Positions 1 to 9,953 are shown, counted from the first letter of the stretch. The stretch is 64,000 nucleotides of DNA from Rhodohalobacter sp. 614A (GCF_021462415.1 NZ_JAKEDS010000001.1:1-64000); one strand, 5' to 3'. The notes: generated by a model from the letters alone, not told the origin. Program-made: numbers and translations.

Positions 1-169
1 TAGTACACTCTGGAAAATCCTCTACCCAGCCCACTCAAACAATCTGTTTATGTCTGTCTTTCAATATTATAAAGAACAAAAACGGACATGAATTTAACCA
101 ACAAATGTTGGCATTTCATATCCGCGAAAGGATTATAAATATAGGGGTAGTCGGTGACCAATGTCAACC

Positions 170-196
170 ATTTTTCGAAAGAAATTTCGAAAAAAT
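170..196. repeat. AT-rich inverted repeat downstream of the transporter gene
   Basis: The arms ATTTTTCGAAA (170-180) and TTTCGAAAAA (from 185) are complementary with a GAAA loop. The repeat lies about 60 bases past the stop of the minus-strand transporter gene. It could be a weak terminator or processing hairpin, but no clear T run follows it on the minus strand. The rest of 1-257 shows no gene. Confidence 0.35.
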
Positions 197-257
197 CTCT
201 CTACTTATAGGGGGCAGAAGCTAAGTGAATAATATTCGTAGTGATACCTCTTAACCC

Positions 258-1031
258 CTATGATTGATAGAGTTTATACCCCTCCGGATCCTCATCATAC
301 TCTTTAAAGAGCCATACAGCTGCATATATTATGGGAGTATCGAGCAGAGCAAATAAAAATTTAAAGATGTAGGAGTTAATGATGAGTATACCTAATAAGG
401 AAAGAGAGGTAATATTGTCGCCCAGATTTCCCGAGAAGTAAAGAATGCTGAGAATTGCTGTGCTATCAACAAGTTGACTGAACATGGTGGAACCATTATT
501 TCTCAACCACAAATGATTGCCTTTGGAAAATCTTTTCCAAAAATGGAAAAGCCGGACATCCACGGTTTGAGCAATCAGATAGGCAATCATACTTGAAATG
601 GTATTGGCAATCACAAATTCATAAACACCTTCAAACAGATTCAGCCCACCGCTTACTCCATATGTATTGGGAAACCAATGACCCACGCTTATCAAAAAAA
701 GCATATACATATTCATAAAAAAACCAATCCACACCACAGTCTGAGCTTTTTTTCTTCCGAACAATTCAGAAATAAGGTCGGTAACCAAAAAAGTAAAGGG
801 ATAAGCAAGTAACCCAACCGGAACACTCATCGTATATGTTTTTCCATCCCTTACAAGTGATGGGGTTACGGACTGTAACCAACCGGGCATCTCAAAAGAA
901 AAAATTGTAACGAACTTGGTTGTACCCACAATATTGCCCAACACCAAGGCCGTTAGAAAAATACCTGTGAGGCTTAAAAATAAAATATCCCGCTTGTGAG
1001 GTGTGGGAGTGCGAATAGATTTTAATAACAT
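258..1031 (-). CDS. Queuosine precursor transporter, YhhQ/VUT family
   Basis: This is a 257-residue integral membrane protein with about six hydrophobic segments. The family hallmark is seen at residues 85-92, where D85, E89 and G92 sit in TDLISELFG, followed by basic residues at a cytoplasmic loop. The length matches the YhhQ (VUT, formerly DUF165) family, whose members import queuine or preQ0/preQ1 for tRNA modification. The start is the ATG at 1031, and the N-terminus is basic before the first membrane segment. The gene is divergent from the TetR gene, with only about 80 bases between them. No preQ1 riboswitch is obvious in that gap. Family assignment is firm; the exact substrate is inferred from the family. 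Confidence 0.85.
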   Translation of the reverse strand: MLLKSIRTPTPHKRDILFLSLTGIFLTALVLGNIVGTTKFVTIFSFEMPGWLQSVTPSLVRDGKTYTMSVPVGLLAYPFTFLVTDLISELFGRKKAQTVVWIGFFMNMYMLFLISVGHWFPNTYGVSGGLNLFEGVYEFVIANTISSMIAYLIAQTVDVRLFHFWKRFSKGNHLWLRNNGSTMFSQLVDSTAILSILYFSGNLGDNITSLSLLGILIINSYIFKFLFALLDTPIIYAAVWLFKEYDEDPEGYKLYQS

Positions 1032-1111
1032 TTGAACCTTTGCGTAGTATAATTTGGTTATAAGCTACAAAACTAAGAGCCCTGTAATGTCGTTCAAATT
1101 TGTTTAGAATT

Positions 1112-1777
1112 ATGGATAAACAAACAAAAAAGAAAGCAAAAATTGCGGAAACTGCCGCAAAAAGATATATAGAAAATTCCCGGTTTACTATCCAATCACT
1201 TACAAAGGAACTGGACATGAAATCCGCCGAGATATTTGAACTGTTCCCAAACCGGAAATCAATCCTTCTCTTTTTTTATGAATCCAGGCTTTTGGCTTAT
1301 CGGGAGCAAACCAAATCCATTCAAGAATATTCAGAATTTACCCTGAGTGAAAAACTGAGCAATCTTTTTCTCACTCTTCTGGATCAGTTTATGGAGTACA
1401 GGGAGTTTGTTCTCAACTCTTATAATCAGTTTATTTCAAAAAACCCTTCCTGTACTTCTTTTGAAAGGGAGTTTAAAGCGGAACTACAATCGATTTTCCA
1501 ATCTGATCAGAATCTCTCCGGTTCTTCCAGGTTCTTTGTAAATCGGCTTTTATACACAACCATTTATTATCATTTTCATGCGCTTCTTCTTTTTTGGGAG
1601 AATGATGACAGTGAAAAATATGAACAAAGTTTTGCACTGGTTGATAAATGGTGTTCTCTCATTGAAGAGCTTTTCTACAGCAAAGTTGTGGATAAAGGAT
1701 TTGATTTCGGAAAATTTCTCTTTTACAACTCCCCTTTTAAACATGCAACTTCAAGTTTTAAAAGTAACGGAGATTAA
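1112..1777 (+). CDS. TetR-like transcriptional regulator
   Basis: The product is 221 residues from the ATG at 1112; a TTG four codons upstream is a less likely start. The N-terminal ~60 residues have the size and pattern of a TetR helix-turn-helix: a basic first helix, then TIQSLTKELDM and a recognition-type segment ending in FPNRKSILLFFYE. The C-terminal part is helical and aromatic-rich, as in TetR ligand domains. It is followed five bases later by the ABC1-kinase gene, so the two are probably co-transcribed. The ligand and targets are unknown. The HTH is more divergent than usual, with no classical T-x-x-x-I-A motif. Confidence 0.7.
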   Translation: MDKQTKKKAKIAETAAKRYIENSRFTIQSLTKELDMKSAEIFELFPNRKSILLFFYESRLLAYREQTKSIQEYSEFTLSEKLSNLFLTLLDQFMEYREFVLNSYNQFISKNPSCTSFEREFKAELQSIFQSDQNLSGSSRFFVNRLLYTTIYYHFHALLLFWENDDSEKYEQSFALVDKWCSLIEELFYSKVVDKGFDFGKFLFYNSPFKHATSSFKSNGD

Positions 1778-1782
1778 TCTTA

Positions 1783-3087
1783 ATGGATGAGTTTCCTTCC
1801 TCAAAATACCAGCGGGGAAAAATCTTCGCCAAAACAGGTTTGAAAGTTGGCAAAAACTATGCCGCTCACTATTTAAAAACATTAACCGGCCGAAAATCGG
1901 AAAAAGCTGACGTAGACAGACGAACGGCTGAACAAGTGTTTGGCGAATTTACCAATCTGCGGGGAACAGCTCTTAAAATGGCCCAAACACTCAGCATTGA
2001 TCAGGGTTTTCTACCGGAAGAGTTCTCTGAAGTAATGACCCAGGCTCAATACAAAGTCCCACCCATCAACCGATCTTTGGTTCGATCGATCATTCGAAGA
2101 GAACTGGGAAAATATCCTGAACAGATTTTTGATGAGTTTGATGCCCAGGCGATGGCGGCCGCATCTATTGGCCAGGTTCATAAAGGACGACTGAAAAACG
2201 GTCAGCCGGTTGCCGTTAAAATTCAATATCCGGGCGTTCGGGATACAATCTCTACTGATATCGCGCTGGCGGGTTCTCTTTTCAAAAAATTCGTATCGAA
2301 CGGTGCTCATCTGGATGATTATATCGAAGAGATAAAATCGACCTTGCTGAAAGAGACAGACTACATTGCTGAAGGACAATCCATCAACCGGTTTCATGAG
2401 CGGTTTGCTTCCGGTGATATCATTACCCCTGAATGGATTCCTGGGTTATCTACAGAAAGGGTTCTCACCATGACCTTTATTGAGGGAGTTCACCTGTCGG
2501 ATTTTCTTGACAAAACTCCCTCTCAAGAAGAACGAAACCATTATGGGCAGATTTTATGGAATTTCTTCCACCATCAAATCAAAGACCGCAAAGAAATCCA
2601 TGCGGACACCCACCCCGGCAATTTTATTTTCACACCGGAGGGTAAACTCGGAGTGGTTGATTTCGGTTGTGTAAAATCATTCCCACAGGAGTTCTTTATC
2701 AACTACCTGAGATTATTGCCCACACATCTGCAACAAGATGAAGAGGAAATCATCAGGCTTTACAAAGAACTTGATGTGTTAAAGGATGAGCCGGATAGCA
2801 ACAAATCTGAAAAAGCTATTTATGAATTCTGCAAAAACTATGGGTATACATTTGCACTCCCCTATATCGAAGATGAGTTTAACTTTGGAGATGAAGAGTA
2901 CAAGCAAATACTGGCAGGCTACACAAAGAGTGCGCCAATTTTTAACGGTCCGAGAGGCAGTAAACATTTCATTTTCACAACCCGTGTTCATCTTGGCCTT
3001 TATCATTTTTTGATGAAGTTGAAAGCCACTGTTCAAACAAAACAGTCGAGGGAGATTGTGGAAGACATCCTTTCCATGTTTCCCTGA
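1783..3087 (+). CDS. ABC1/AarF/UbiB-family atypical kinase
   Basis: This 434-residue protein belongs to the UbiB/ADCK atypical kinase family. Visible motifs in order are RGTALKMAQ (60-68, the family KxGQ motif), the Ala-rich loop AAASIGQVH (125-133), the ATP-binding lysine in AVKIQYP (144-150), the catalytic loop HADTHPGN (273-280) and DFG (293-295). Family members act on isoprenoid quinone biosynthesis or lipid homeostasis at membranes. The KxGQ motif reads KMAQ here, with alanine replacing the glycine known to restrain activity in human ADCK3. The paired TetR gene ends just upstream, so the regulator may control this gene. The substrate is unknown. Confidence 0.88.
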   Translation: MDEFPSSKYQRGKIFAKTGLKVGKNYAAHYLKTLTGRKSEKADVDRRTAEQVFGEFTNLRGTALKMAQTLSIDQGFLPEEFSEVMTQAQYKVPPINRSLVRSIIRRELGKYPEQIFDEFDAQAMAAASIGQVHKGRLKNGQPVAVKIQYPGVRDTISTDIALAGSLFKKFVSNGAHLDDYIEEIKSTLLKETDYIAEGQSINRFHERFASGDIITPEWIPGLSTERVLTMTFIEGVHLSDFLDKTPSQEERNHYGQILWNFFHHQIKDRKEIHADTHPGNFIFTPEGKLGVVDFGCVKSFPQEFFINYLRLLPTHLQQDEEEIIRLYKELDVLKDEPDSNKSEKAIYEFCKNYGYTFALPYIEDEFNFGDEEYKQILAGYTKSAPIFNGPRGSKHFIFTTRVHLGLYHFLMKLKATVQTKQSREIVEDILSMFP

Positions 3088-3132
3088 AACTACAGGGTAT
3101 TACATTTCTCCACCTTGCAGCCCTCAACTCAT

Positions 3133-3164
3133 AAAAAAAGCCACTGACTCAACATCAGTGGCTT
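3133..3164 (-). terminator. Rho-independent terminator of the SusC1/SusD1 operon
   Basis: A perfect 10-bp stem, AAGCCACTGA/TCAGTGGCTT, has a 7-base loop. Read on the minus strand it is followed by seven T residues. It lies about 45 bases past the SusD1 stop codon. It also sits about 45 bases past the plus-strand kinase gene, but the T run points to minus-strand use. Confidence 0.85.
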
Positions 3165-3209
3165 CTCAATAAATTTACAGATAAGAGATAAAACTCAAAC
3201 TGCAGGTGG

Positions 3210-4685
3210 TTAGTTTTGTGAATCCCACCAAACATTTATATCCAAAGATCCATATCCAACAGGTATTCCCGTACTTGATACGCTCTCAGCATTATTCTGA
3301 AGCTCAGAAGTTGGATAAGGATATCTCACGGGAATTTCACCAGAAGGTGTATACGGATCAACAGCCGGTTCCAATTCCGGATATCCAGTTCTTCGCCAAT
3401 CATTGTAATTCTCGAGGCTCAGGAAATTCGCTATGTATTTCTGAACAATGATATCTTCCAATGGATTTGCTGAAGCAGCGAGTGGACCCAGTGATGCAAT
3501 GTAACTATCCGCTGCTTCCTGAGAGACACCTAATTTGCTCATTGAAGCACGAATTGCTTCTTCATAAACATCTTGAGCACTGGCAGCTCCTTGAGCAATA
3601 TAGGTTGCTTCCGCTTCAATAAATTTAGCTTCAGCATAGCTCGCCCATGTAAGAGGAGAGTCTGCATCGCTGTAAAAAGCACCGATTGAAGAATAACTAC
3701 CGGCTCCATCTCCTTCTGAACCGTTAACATTACCAGCATACTCAACAGTATCCGGATCAAAACCTGGAACCAATCCGCTATTGTTAACGGCTCCCACAGG
3801 TCGGGCCTGAATGGGTAATCTCGGGTCATCAAGATCTTTCAGCAGGTTGATGTAATGATCGCTCAGCTGGTCTCTAGTGTCCCACTTTCCATCAATAGCA
3901 AATTGATACCATGGGTTTTCTTCTCCAGCATTATCGTAATACTCAAAGTCGGCATCATCACTATTGCTGTCGAAACCGTTAGATAGAGCTTGAAGGGCTA
4001 AATTTGCCTGTTCGGAAGCACTATGCCCCGGTGCATTTGTGAGACGAAGTTGATAACGAGCAATAAGCGTATTTGCTAATTTCTGCCATTTTACCAGATC
4101 GCCTCCATAGAGTAAATCATCGGAACCCGGAGCTTCAGGACTTTCCGAAGAAAGGTCGACCAAAGCTGCTTCAAGCAGACTTATAACTTCTGAATACACC
4201 AGTTCCTGGCTGTCATAAGCTGGGGTTGTATTTGCCGGATCAAATGCTTCGGTATACGGAATTTCGTTCCAAAGATCTGTTAGGATAGCAAAAGACCAAG
4301 CCTGTATGACTTTAGCAATTCCACTATATGCAAGATTACCGTTTTCTTCAGCCAGGTTTTCCAGTTCTCTGGCATTATTAAGAACAACTGTGTAACTGGA
4401 GTTCCAAAAGTTATTAGGACCTGACTCATCAAAATCATAATTATCTGATGAGGGAGGGAATCCACTCCAGGCGAGTTGTTGCACCCAGCGGTTGGTTGTT
4501 CGGGCTGGTTCATTGCCAATTGTCTGGTAACTAAATACCCCTAACAATGCTGAGAGCTGAAGATCTTCAGGCACCTCCGAAGGAGCCGTCGGATCGGTAT
4601 TAACATCCAGAAAACCCTCGCATGCAGCAGAGAAAAAAAGTAATCCAGACAATAAAATTGTGATTTTTAGTTTAGATAATTTCAT
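3210..4685 (-). CDS. SusD-like outer-membrane lipoprotein (SusD1)
   Basis: This is a lipoprotein of about 491 residues of the SusD/RagB superfamily, closest in style to the SusD-like_2 group. A signal peptide ends at FSAAC, followed by the typical FLDVNTDP opening. The body is alpha-helical and TPR-like, with the usual AKFIEAEA and NWRRTGYPEL segments near the C-terminus. The start is ATG 4685; an in-frame TTG two codons upstream is a false extension. SusD proteins cap the SusC channel and bind the substrate at the cell surface. The gene follows SusC1 by 20 bases and is closed by a terminator. The substrate is unknown: no enzyme gene sits alongside. Confidence 0.9.
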   Translation of the reverse strand: MKLSKLKITILLSGLLFFSAACEGFLDVNTDPTAPSEVPEDLQLSALLGVFSYQTIGNEPARTTNRWVQQLAWSGFPPSSDNYDFDESGPNNFWNSSYTVVLNNARELENLAEENGNLAYSGIAKVIQAWSFAILTDLWNEIPYTEAFDPANTTPAYDSQELVYSEVISLLEAALVDLSSESPEAPGSDDLLYGGDLVKWQKLANTLIARYQLRLTNAPGHSASEQANLALQALSNGFDSNSDDADFEYYDNAGEENPWYQFAIDGKWDTRDQLSDHYINLLKDLDDPRLPIQARPVGAVNNSGLVPGFDPDTVEYAGNVNGSEGDGAGSYSSIGAFYSDADSPLTWASYAEAKFIEAEATYIAQGAASAQDVYEEAIRASMSKLGVSQEAADSYIASLGPLAASANPLEDIIVQKYIANFLSLENYNDWRRTGYPELEPAVDPYTPSGEIPVRYPYPTSELQNNAESVSSTGIPVGYGSLDINVWWDSQN

Positions 4686-4705
4686 AATCAAAATCCTTAA
4701 AATGG

Positions 4706-7700
4706 TTAAAATGAAACATTGAGACTCAATACAAAGCTTTTTGAAGCTGGTGTAACCATGTGATAAAAGCCTTGTGCATTTCCTGCTCCAAGCAAACTAC
4801 CTTCGGGATCTTTGTAAGAGAAATCACTGTCAATCCATAAATTTCTTCCTGTACCCGTTACGGTTAATGAACGTACAGGCAATTGGTCTATAATTGACTG
4901 TGGCAGAGTATATGAAAGGCTGACTTCCCGCAGTTTCAGGAAACTGCCGTCTTCAACAAAATTCTCAAATACACTGCCGTAATGTCCCTGATAGAAAGCT
5001 TGATCGCGAACTATCTCTACATCATTTGGTGCCCCAGTATTTGCATTCACTCCATCAAATACATAGGAAGTACCACGATCTGCTGTGGATATATGGGTGC
5101 CGTAAAAAACTGCATAATATTGATCCATGTTTAGGATATCTCCACCCTGACGCTTGTCTAAGAGAGCAGAAACATTAATCCCTTTGTAACTCACACTGGT
5201 TCTTAAGTTACCTGTCCAATCCGGCATCACATTACCAATCGCGCCAAGGTCCGCAGCTACCAAAGGCAGCCCATCATCACCAATGAGGAGTTCTCCATTA
5301 TCATTACGCTGATAACGATTACTCCAAATCACTCCGTAACCATTTTTCGAATCTTCTATACGAATCTGGGGATCAGTGAAGCCACCGAGGAAAATATTTT
5401 CCACACCTGGAGCAAATTCAACAATTTCTGTGGTATTCTTAGCAAAATTCACATTAACATCCCACTGAAACTCACTGGTTTGTACAGGTGTAACACCAAC
5501 GGAGAGTTCCACCCCATAATTTTTAATTTCTCCTGCATTTGCCAGGCGGCTTGTATAACCCGTACCTGCTGAAGTTGGAATATTGAAGATTTGGTCATTC
5601 GTACTTCGGTCATAATATGCCGCATCAATTCTGGCGCGTCCTTCAAACAAACGCAAATCCAATCCAATTTCATATTCAGTTGAAATCTCGGGTTTTAAGT
5701 CAGGATTTCCGATCGCTGTTTCCAGTCGATAACCATTTACACCTGCGTAAGGATAAACAATCTCACCTCTAACACCATCACCTGGATCAGCCTGAGTAAA
5801 GTAAGTTGCCAGGGAATATACCGGAGCATCGTTACCAATTTGGGAGATAGAAGCCCTCAATTTACCATATGAGAAGAAAGTATCTTCAAATACATCTATG
5901 GCGTCAGTGAAAACAAATCCAAGACTGGCAGAACCGTAAAAGTAGGAATTATTGTCACTAGGCAAAGTAGATGACCAATCATTTCTACCTGTTAATGTCA
6001 AATAAACGATATCCTGATAATCGAGAGTTGCATTTGCAAAAACACTCACCAATCTTCTTTCGCTAATACTTTCACCAGGAACTGTAGAGTTGGCATTCGA
6101 AACATGGAAATATCCGGGAATGTTCAACCCAGTACCAATCACTGATTTAGAATTATAATCTCGAACGTTAATATTATTCCCTACCAGCATATCGAGGGTA
6201 AAATCTTCCGTTACATCCAGATTGGCATTGACCAACAGATCAGAATTTATTTCTGAACGATTAATAACCTGATCGAACATACTTCCGTCTGGAGTTCCCC
6301 TGGTTCCAATGTTACGCATACCTTTTCGGGTATCTGTATAAGTATCAATACCGACCCGTTCTGAAATGTTTAACCAAGGCAAAAGATTGTAAGAAACTCT
6401 ACCATTTGCGATAAAACGGTCAACATCACTTGTATAACCATTATTTTCAGAAAGCCAAAAAGGATTATTGAAAGAAGTGGTGAAGTTTCTTTGTGTACCA
6501 TCTTCATAAGTCGAAGGTTGAGAAAGGTCGAAATTAATGGGTGTAAAATTTAAACCAAACAAATATGCCTGTGCCCCATTACCTTCAGCCAGCCACTCAT
6601 TCGAAGTATTGACATAATTCACGCTGGTCTCAACATCCAGATTTTCACTTAGAGAAGCACCAAAACGTGCCATAAGATTTGTTCTGGTAAGCTCAGTTCC
6701 AGGCACGGTTCCTTCCTGATTCGTATTACTTACAGAAGTAAAATACGTTGTGTTTTCGGAACCACCGCTGAGGCTTAAAGAATTGTTAAAAGTTAAGCCG
6801 GTTTGATAAAAATCATCCCGGGGATCGAACGTTTCAATACGATCTACTCCAAGATCATTCAGCACTTCTTGCGGCACTTCATCTTTGTGTGGTCCCCAGC
6901 TACGTGTAGTTTGCGGGTTAGTGGATGGAGCACCAGGTTGAACATATCCGCCACGATCAAGGGGCAGTCCATTGTAGTAATACCCATCTACACCACCTAA
7001 ATAATCAGTTTGGAATCCATCTGTATAGGTATCGGCCCAGCCTACTGATGTATTAAAATCTACAGTGGCGGCCTGTCCTTTCGTACCACTTTTGGTCGTA
7101 ATAATAATAGCTCCATTCGCAGCTCGCGATCCATAAAGAGCTGTGGCACTAGCACCTTTAAGAACAGACATTGATTCAATATTATTTGGGTTCAAATCAA
7201 GTCCACGGTTTGAAGTTCCACCGGTAAACAATGTGGATCCTTCAACATTTCCATCAGAATCGTTACTGATTGGAACACCATCAACCACAAATAATGGCTG
7301 ATTATTTCCCAACATGGATGCATTACCCCGAATAATAATTCGAGATGAAGCTCCCGGCTGTCCGCTTGAACTATTGATCTGAACACCAGCTGTTCTACCT
7401 GCAAGTGCATTAACAACATTCGCTTCCTGAGATGATGCTAACACGGAGCCTTCGACTTCCTGGGCAGCATAACCTAAAGATCGCTCTCGCCGCTCTACAC
7501 CCAATGCGGTAACGACAAGTTCCTCAAGCCCGATCAAATCCGCTTCAAGTGAAACATCCAGTTGGTTTTCACCAGATGCAATTTGAACAGTTATATTTTG
7601 AGATATGTATCCAATGAAAGAAAAAGTAACATTGTATTCTCCTACCGGTATTGAGCTAATAGAATATGTACCATCAGCACCGGTAACAGTGCCTCTTTCT

Positions 7701-7849
7701 GCATCTTGAATAAATATATTAACACCTGGCAATTCATCACCGGAGCTTGACTCTGTTACCGTACCTGTTAGTGTACCTGTCTGAGCAAATACAGAAGATA
7801 CAATAGAGATACTCAGTAACACTATAAGAAGTGGTAACTTATACTTCAT
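4706..7849 (-). CDS. SusC/RagA-type TonB-dependent outer-membrane transporter (SusC1)
   Basis: The product is about 1047 residues. A signal peptide ends near residue 22 (SVFAQ). A carboxypeptidase-regulatory-like beta-sandwich covers about 25-105, a plug with a VVTALGV segment and FVVDGVPI covers about 110-250, and a long barrel ends in aromatic-terminal LSLNVSF. It imports an oligomeric nutrient with SusD1, driven by TonB. The start is taken at 7849 because GAGGTCT just upstream is then the ribosome binding site; the ATG at 7861 overlaps that site. SusC3 keeps the same arrangement without the upstream ATG. Transcription probably starts about 160 bases upstream. The substrate cannot be told from the sequence. 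Confidence 0.92.
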   Translation of the reverse strand: MKYKLPLLIVLLSISIVSSVFAQTGTLTGTVTESSSGDELPGVNIFIQDAERGTVTGADGTYSISSIPVGEYNVTFSFIGYISQNITVQIASGENQLDVSLEADLIGLEELVVTALGVERRERSLGYAAQEVEGSVLASSQEANVVNALAGRTAGVQINSSSGQPGASSRIIIRGNASMLGNNQPLFVVDGVPISNDSDGNVEGSTLFTGGTSNRGLDLNPNNIESMSVLKGASATALYGSRAANGAIIITTKSGTKGQAATVDFNTSVGWADTYTDGFQTDYLGGVDGYYYNGLPLDRGGYVQPGAPSTNPQTTRSWGPHKDEVPQEVLNDLGVDRIETFDPRDDFYQTGLTFNNSLSLSGGSENTTYFTSVSNTNQEGTVPGTELTRTNLMARFGASLSENLDVETSVNYVNTSNEWLAEGNGAQAYLFGLNFTPINFDLSQPSTYEDGTQRNFTTSFNNPFWLSENNGYTSDVDRFIANGRVSYNLLPWLNISERVGIDTYTDTRKGMRNIGTRGTPDGSMFDQVINRSEINSDLLVNANLDVTEDFTLDMLVGNNINVRDYNSKSVIGTGLNIPGYFHVSNANSTVPGESISERRLVSVFANATLDYQDIVYLTLTGRNDWSSTLPSDNNSYFYGSASLGFVFTDAIDVFEDTFFSYGKLRASISQIGNDAPVYSLATYFTQADPGDGVRGEIVYPYAGVNGYRLETAIGNPDLKPEISTEYEIGLDLRLFEGRARIDAAYYDRSTNDQIFNIPTSAGTGYTSRLANAGEIKNYGVELSVGVTPVQTSEFQWDVNVNFAKNTTEIVEFAPGVENIFLGGFTDPQIRIEDSKNGYGVIWSNRYQRNDNGELLIGDDGLPLVAADLGAIGNVMPDWTGNLRTSVSYKGINVSALLDKRQGGDILNMDQYYAVFYGTHISTADRGTSYVFDGVNANTGAPNDVEIVRDQAFYQGHYGSVFENFVEDGSFLKLREVSLSYTLPQSIIDQLPVRSLTVTGTGRNLWIDSDFSYKDPEGSLLGAGNAQGFYHMVTPASKSFVLSLNVSF

Positions 7850-7936
7850 ATAAGACCTCATTTATTATTGTTGTGATTTAAATAAAAATATGTGCAGCAA
7901 GAATATTCAATGTTTCTATCTAAGAAGAATAACTCA

Positions 7937-7966
7937 CAAAAGATGCTTAGAATGTCTTGGTTACTC
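7937..7966 (-). promoter_or_regulatory. Conserved leader element of SusC1
   Basis: On the minus strand this segment reads GTAACCAAGACATT, a four-base gap, then GCATCTTTTG. The same order of blocks, ACC-A-ACATT-N4-GCATCTT, occurs in the leaders of SusC2 and SusC3. It lies between the predicted transcription start and the start codon, so it would be in the 5' untranslated RNA. A role in post-transcriptional control or regulator binding is inferred. Confidence 0.5.
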
Positions 7967-8017
7967 TCCTCTATAACTTTGGTAGATTTTAAAAAGTCTC
8001 TATTCGCACACGAACTA

Positions 8018-8048
8018 TTAAATTAGCGTTTGATGGAACTGATTTCAA
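8018..8048 (-). promoter_or_regulatory. Bacteroidota-type promoter of SusC1/SusD1
   Basis: On the minus strand the -33 element TTG (8046-8048, in AGTTGAAAT) is followed after exactly 20 bases by TAATTTAA (8018-8025), a match to the TAnnTTTG -7 consensus. Identical spacing is found upstream of SusC2 and SusC3, and an A/T tract precedes each. Transcription would begin near 8010, giving a leader of about 160 bases. Confidence 0.65.
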
Positions 8049-8448
8049 CTAATTTGCATTTTTTTTAATTGTTTTAAGGCCAACCATACGAACTTTATAC
8101 CCCAAGGTGCCTATTTATTCAGAGCTTAGGAAGCGCACCTAACTACTTTATTGGTAGTGAGCAACATTGTTCAGAGATGAGAAAAAAGTATACAAAAAAA
8201 TATATCCAGACATGCAGAGAAAACCGCTTTTTAACTAACCTTGGAATATAAAATTCATTTTACAACAACATGTATTCATTCAAAAGTTTGTTTTTTTGAT
8301 GAAATTGGAAACCATTTTTCAGATGAGGGTTACACCAAGTTGTGAAACCAATCGTTGTTAAAATCAACGCATATAAATGTTACGCACTTCTTTTTTTGAC
8401 AGCCAGGCATAGTTTGGTTCATCATTGCGAAAATGAATAGAAACTTAT
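8049..8448. other. Intergenic stretch without a recognised gene
   Basis: This AT-rich stretch lies between the SusC1 promoter and the end of the SGNH-lipoprotein gene. Only a small imperfect hairpin (CGTTG/CAACG near 8353-8369) stands out. No reading frame with coding character is seen on either strand. Confidence 0.5.
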
Positions 8449-9951
8449 TCAAAAATTATTAATGTATGTATTTCCCAGACGGTTGTTTACATCAATAAGC
8501 GGAATGGCAGATGAAAAATTACGATTGAGTGATTCGATAAATAGATTAGCTAAAAGCGCCTGCCCTTTTGAATTCAGACTATATCCATCCGCAGAAATAA
8601 TTCCCCGGGAATCAAAATTCAAAGAGTAGAAAACGCCATCATAACTAATTAAGCCTTCACCCACATCATCAATCAGTTTCTCGAAATCGATCAAATGAAC
8701 ACGAGAATTTGAATCCACCAATCCACGAATAATACTATTAAATTCATTTCGGCGATTCGATATAATCTGAGCTTCTGTCTCAGTAATTACATATTGATCC
8801 GAGATAGGAGTTATAGTCCCGAAAAAAGTATCTGTCTCCATAGATTCCTGATGAGCAATTTCAGCATTGTACAAAAAGTAATCATTAACACGCATTTGGC
8901 GATATTTGGGGATTACCACTCCATCCGGAGTTTGGGCATCCGGAAGGTATTCATCAATAATAACCTTTGCCCGGAACGTATTCCCACCATCTATATCAAA
9001 CACAATCAGGCTCCTCGCTTCGGTATAATCTACAGTTTGATTATATGACCTGACATCTACATTAAACTGCCAATAATAACCCCAATAGGGATTAGTGTTA
9101 TCTTCATCCGTAATTACCAACTTACCAAGTTCTTGCTCTGTGAAATGCCACGGGAGTGTATTAAAGTAGGGAAGCTTGAAGGGATCGGGAATGGTAAACA
9201 AAAACAATTCCGCTTCTGATTCTGATAATATTCTTTCCACAGCATTAGAAAGAGATTGTTCTGCAATGGAAAGAGGGGTTAAATCACTATGTTGAATATG
9301 ATTGGCCGAAGGGTTTTCCTCTCCGCTTGCTCCGGAAAAAGCATAATTAAAAATATCTGCAAAGCCGGATTCCAACATAAAAATAGTGGGATTCTTTGAT
9401 AGAGCAACATCAAGCAGGCTTTGATTGCTGGGCCATTCAGTAAATCTTTGGAAATAGATATTTTCTGAAACAGCACTTGCATTATCTATTTGAAAGGATT
9501 TAATACCGGGCAAACTAAAATTGTTTTCGCCGGATACACTCCCGGAAAATGGATGAATCTCTTCTCCCTCGGTTGGCATACGAGCGGGCCATTGAATTTC
9601 GGGGGAATGGTACTGCAATTGATATTTGCCGGGTACACCAGAAAATTGGCCAGATGCTTCGATATTATAACCATTTTCACTTTCGATGGATGCATTGGAA
9701 TAGATATCTATATTTAATTCTTCTCTAAAAAGCTGACCAATCTGGGCAGGATAAGCATTCATCTGCGAGACATTATAAAGTGCCCCATCCATAAATCCTG
9801 CTGAAGCAGATCCGCCTACAATTGTAAAACTATCAATATTTATATTTCCCAGCTGTGCCTCAGGTTCTTCGGGTGCATTTGGAAATTCATAGGAACAACC
9901 AAAAAGAATCAACAAAAAGACAAATACTATACTCTTTTTTGAGCCATTCAT
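8449..9951 (-). CDS. SGNH/GDSL-fold lipoprotein with degenerate catalytic blocks
   Basis: This is a lipoprotein of 500 residues, with a signal peptide ending LILFGC and the lipidated Cys at 19. Block I reads VGGSASAGFMDGALY (45-59), like the GGS-x-x-AG-x-DGALY block of Bacteroidota SGNH lipoproteins. Block III, normally GNND, reads GFAD (196-199). Block V, normally DGxH, reads DGYS (455-458). The Ser is kept, but the block III Asn and the catalytic His seem lost, so esterase activity is doubtful. The start is ATG 9951, two bases after the TonB-receptor stop; a GTG at 9957 would overlap it. The tight coupling suggests it works with that receptor, perhaps as a substrate-binding cap. That role is inferred. 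Confidence 0.75.
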   Translation of the reverse strand: MNGSKKSIVFVFLLILFGCSYEFPNAPEEPEAQLGNINIDSFTIVGGSASAGFMDGALYNVSQMNAYPAQIGQLFREELNIDIYSNASIESENGYNIEASGQFSGVPGKYQLQYHSPEIQWPARMPTEGEEIHPFSGSVSGENNFSLPGIKSFQIDNASAVSENIYFQRFTEWPSNQSLLDVALSKNPTIFMLESGFADIFNYAFSGASGEENPSANHIQHSDLTPLSIAEQSLSNAVERILSESEAELFLFTIPDPFKLPYFNTLPWHFTEQELGKLVITDEDNTNPYWGYYWQFNVDVRSYNQTVDYTEARSLIVFDIDGGNTFRAKVIIDEYLPDAQTPDGVVIPKYRQMRVNDYFLYNAEIAHQESMETDTFFGTITPISDQYVITETEAQIISNRRNEFNSIIRGLVDSNSRVHLIDFEKLIDDVGEGLISYDGVFYSLNFDSRGIISADGYSLNSKGQALLANLFIESLNRNFSSAIPLIDVNNRLGNTYINNF

Positions 9952-9953
9952 AA

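Noticed and set aside
1032-1099. Possible preQ1 riboswitch before the queuosine-precursor transporter
   Set aside because: The gap is only about 70 bases and shows no preQ1-type pseudoknot pattern.
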